Positions 63,967-64,000 of a stretch of 64,000 nt of DNA are shown piece by piece. The stretch lies in contig NZ_VTFS01000004.1 of the NCBI RefSeq assembly GCF_009671245.1, positions 207,411-271,410 of the forward strand. The letters run 5' to 3'. A program made the position numbers and the translations under genes. The notes below the pieces were generated by a model, which saw only the letters and a program-made list of their open reading frames with translations, was not told the origin of the DNA and did no database searches. This DNA is from Marinicella rhabdoformis. Lineage in GTDB: Bacteria > Pseudomonadota > Gammaproteobacteria > Xanthomonadales > Marinicellaceae. How positions within the stretch are numbered: the first letter of the stretch is position 1; every line of letters begins with the position of its first letter.

Positions 63967-64000
63967 TTACTGCTCATACTTCCGCAGTTTTTTGTACACC
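63967..64000 (-). CDS. C-terminal end of a further cassette gene (cut by window edge)
   Basis: On the minus strand, an open frame coming from beyond the edge ends VYKKLRKYEQ and a TAA at 63967-63969, just before attC-like site E. Ten codons are too few for identification. It is expected there because an attC site normally follows a gene. Confidence 0.4.
   Translation of the reverse strand, partial: VYKKLRKYEQ

Noticed and set aside
1..64000. tRNA, rRNA, CRISPR arrays, prophage or insertion-sequence transposases
   Set aside because: None seen: no clover-leaf-like sequences with CCA ends, no regularly spaced direct repeats, no transposase or phage-type genes were recognised.

Overview
The window looks like chromosomal DNA from a low-GC, marine-type gammaproteobacterium. 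The evidence is a bactofilin/DUF6776 pair, a glyA-nusB-thiL-pgpA cluster, comM, yaeQ, a bacterial-type proS, and a complete TtpC-type TonB operon. A Marinicella-like or Xanthomonadales-related organism would fit, but that rests on family resemblance only. I found no rRNA, tRNA, CRISPR array, prophage or insertion sequence.

Layout. 1-1.4 kb: bactofilin (partial) and a DUF6776 coiled-coil protein on the minus strand, then hemJ on the plus strand. 1.4-6.9 kb: glyA-nusB-thiL-pgpA, a saccharopine-dehydrogenase-like gene and an MscS channel, all tightly packed; thiL has no usual start codon and appears to start at ATC. 7-12 kb: comM, a LuxR-type regulator, dodecin and an M2 dipeptidase lipoprotein. 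12-20 kb: an Arg/Asn/Tyr-rich lipoprotein, an EamA transporter, DUF4389, a small ORF-SDR-ALDH operon, a methyltransferase and proS. 20-27 kb: a secreted Asp-box repeat protein, a DUF4124 protein, and an operon of a secreted S33 peptidase with a NatAB-type exporter.

The accessory stretch from 27 to 39 kb holds two small loci that look like integron gene cassettes (27.16-28.22 kb and 33.58-34.23 kb). Each cassette gene lies on the minus strand and its TAA stop lies inside the first conserved box of an attC-like recombination site. Both loci start with the same ~26-base element. A third cassette array begins at 63.4 kb and leaves the window on the right. All but the most degenerate site share a TTTTGTGC...GCACAAAA core hairpin. 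Between and around these loci are a bestrophin-like protein, a MarR regulator with a Rossmann oxidoreductase, a membrane-anchored AraC regulator, an amidohydrolase, a GH18 protein, GNAT enzymes, an M24 peptidase and a REPIN-like element.

39-48 kb: pyrC with a VOC protein, then a YtrA-type GntR regulator, an ABC ATPase, two paralogous permeases that each carry a ~330-residue extra domain, and a secreted S9 peptidase. This compact translationally coupled operon is the best candidate here for a little-described system. 47.7-53 kb: yaeQ, M19 dipeptidase, a cytochrome c/Vgb-like lyase fold fusion, an SPFH protein coupled to a 55-residue RHH-type regulator, and an alpha/beta hydrolase.

53-61.4 kb: a seven-gene operon on the minus strand reading DUF3450, TtpC-like ExbB, ExbB, ExbD, TonB, TPR protein, TonB-dependent receptor, that is, a dedicated energy-transduction module with its own receptor. 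A divergent gene at 61.6 kb encodes a secreted beta-helix-like protein.
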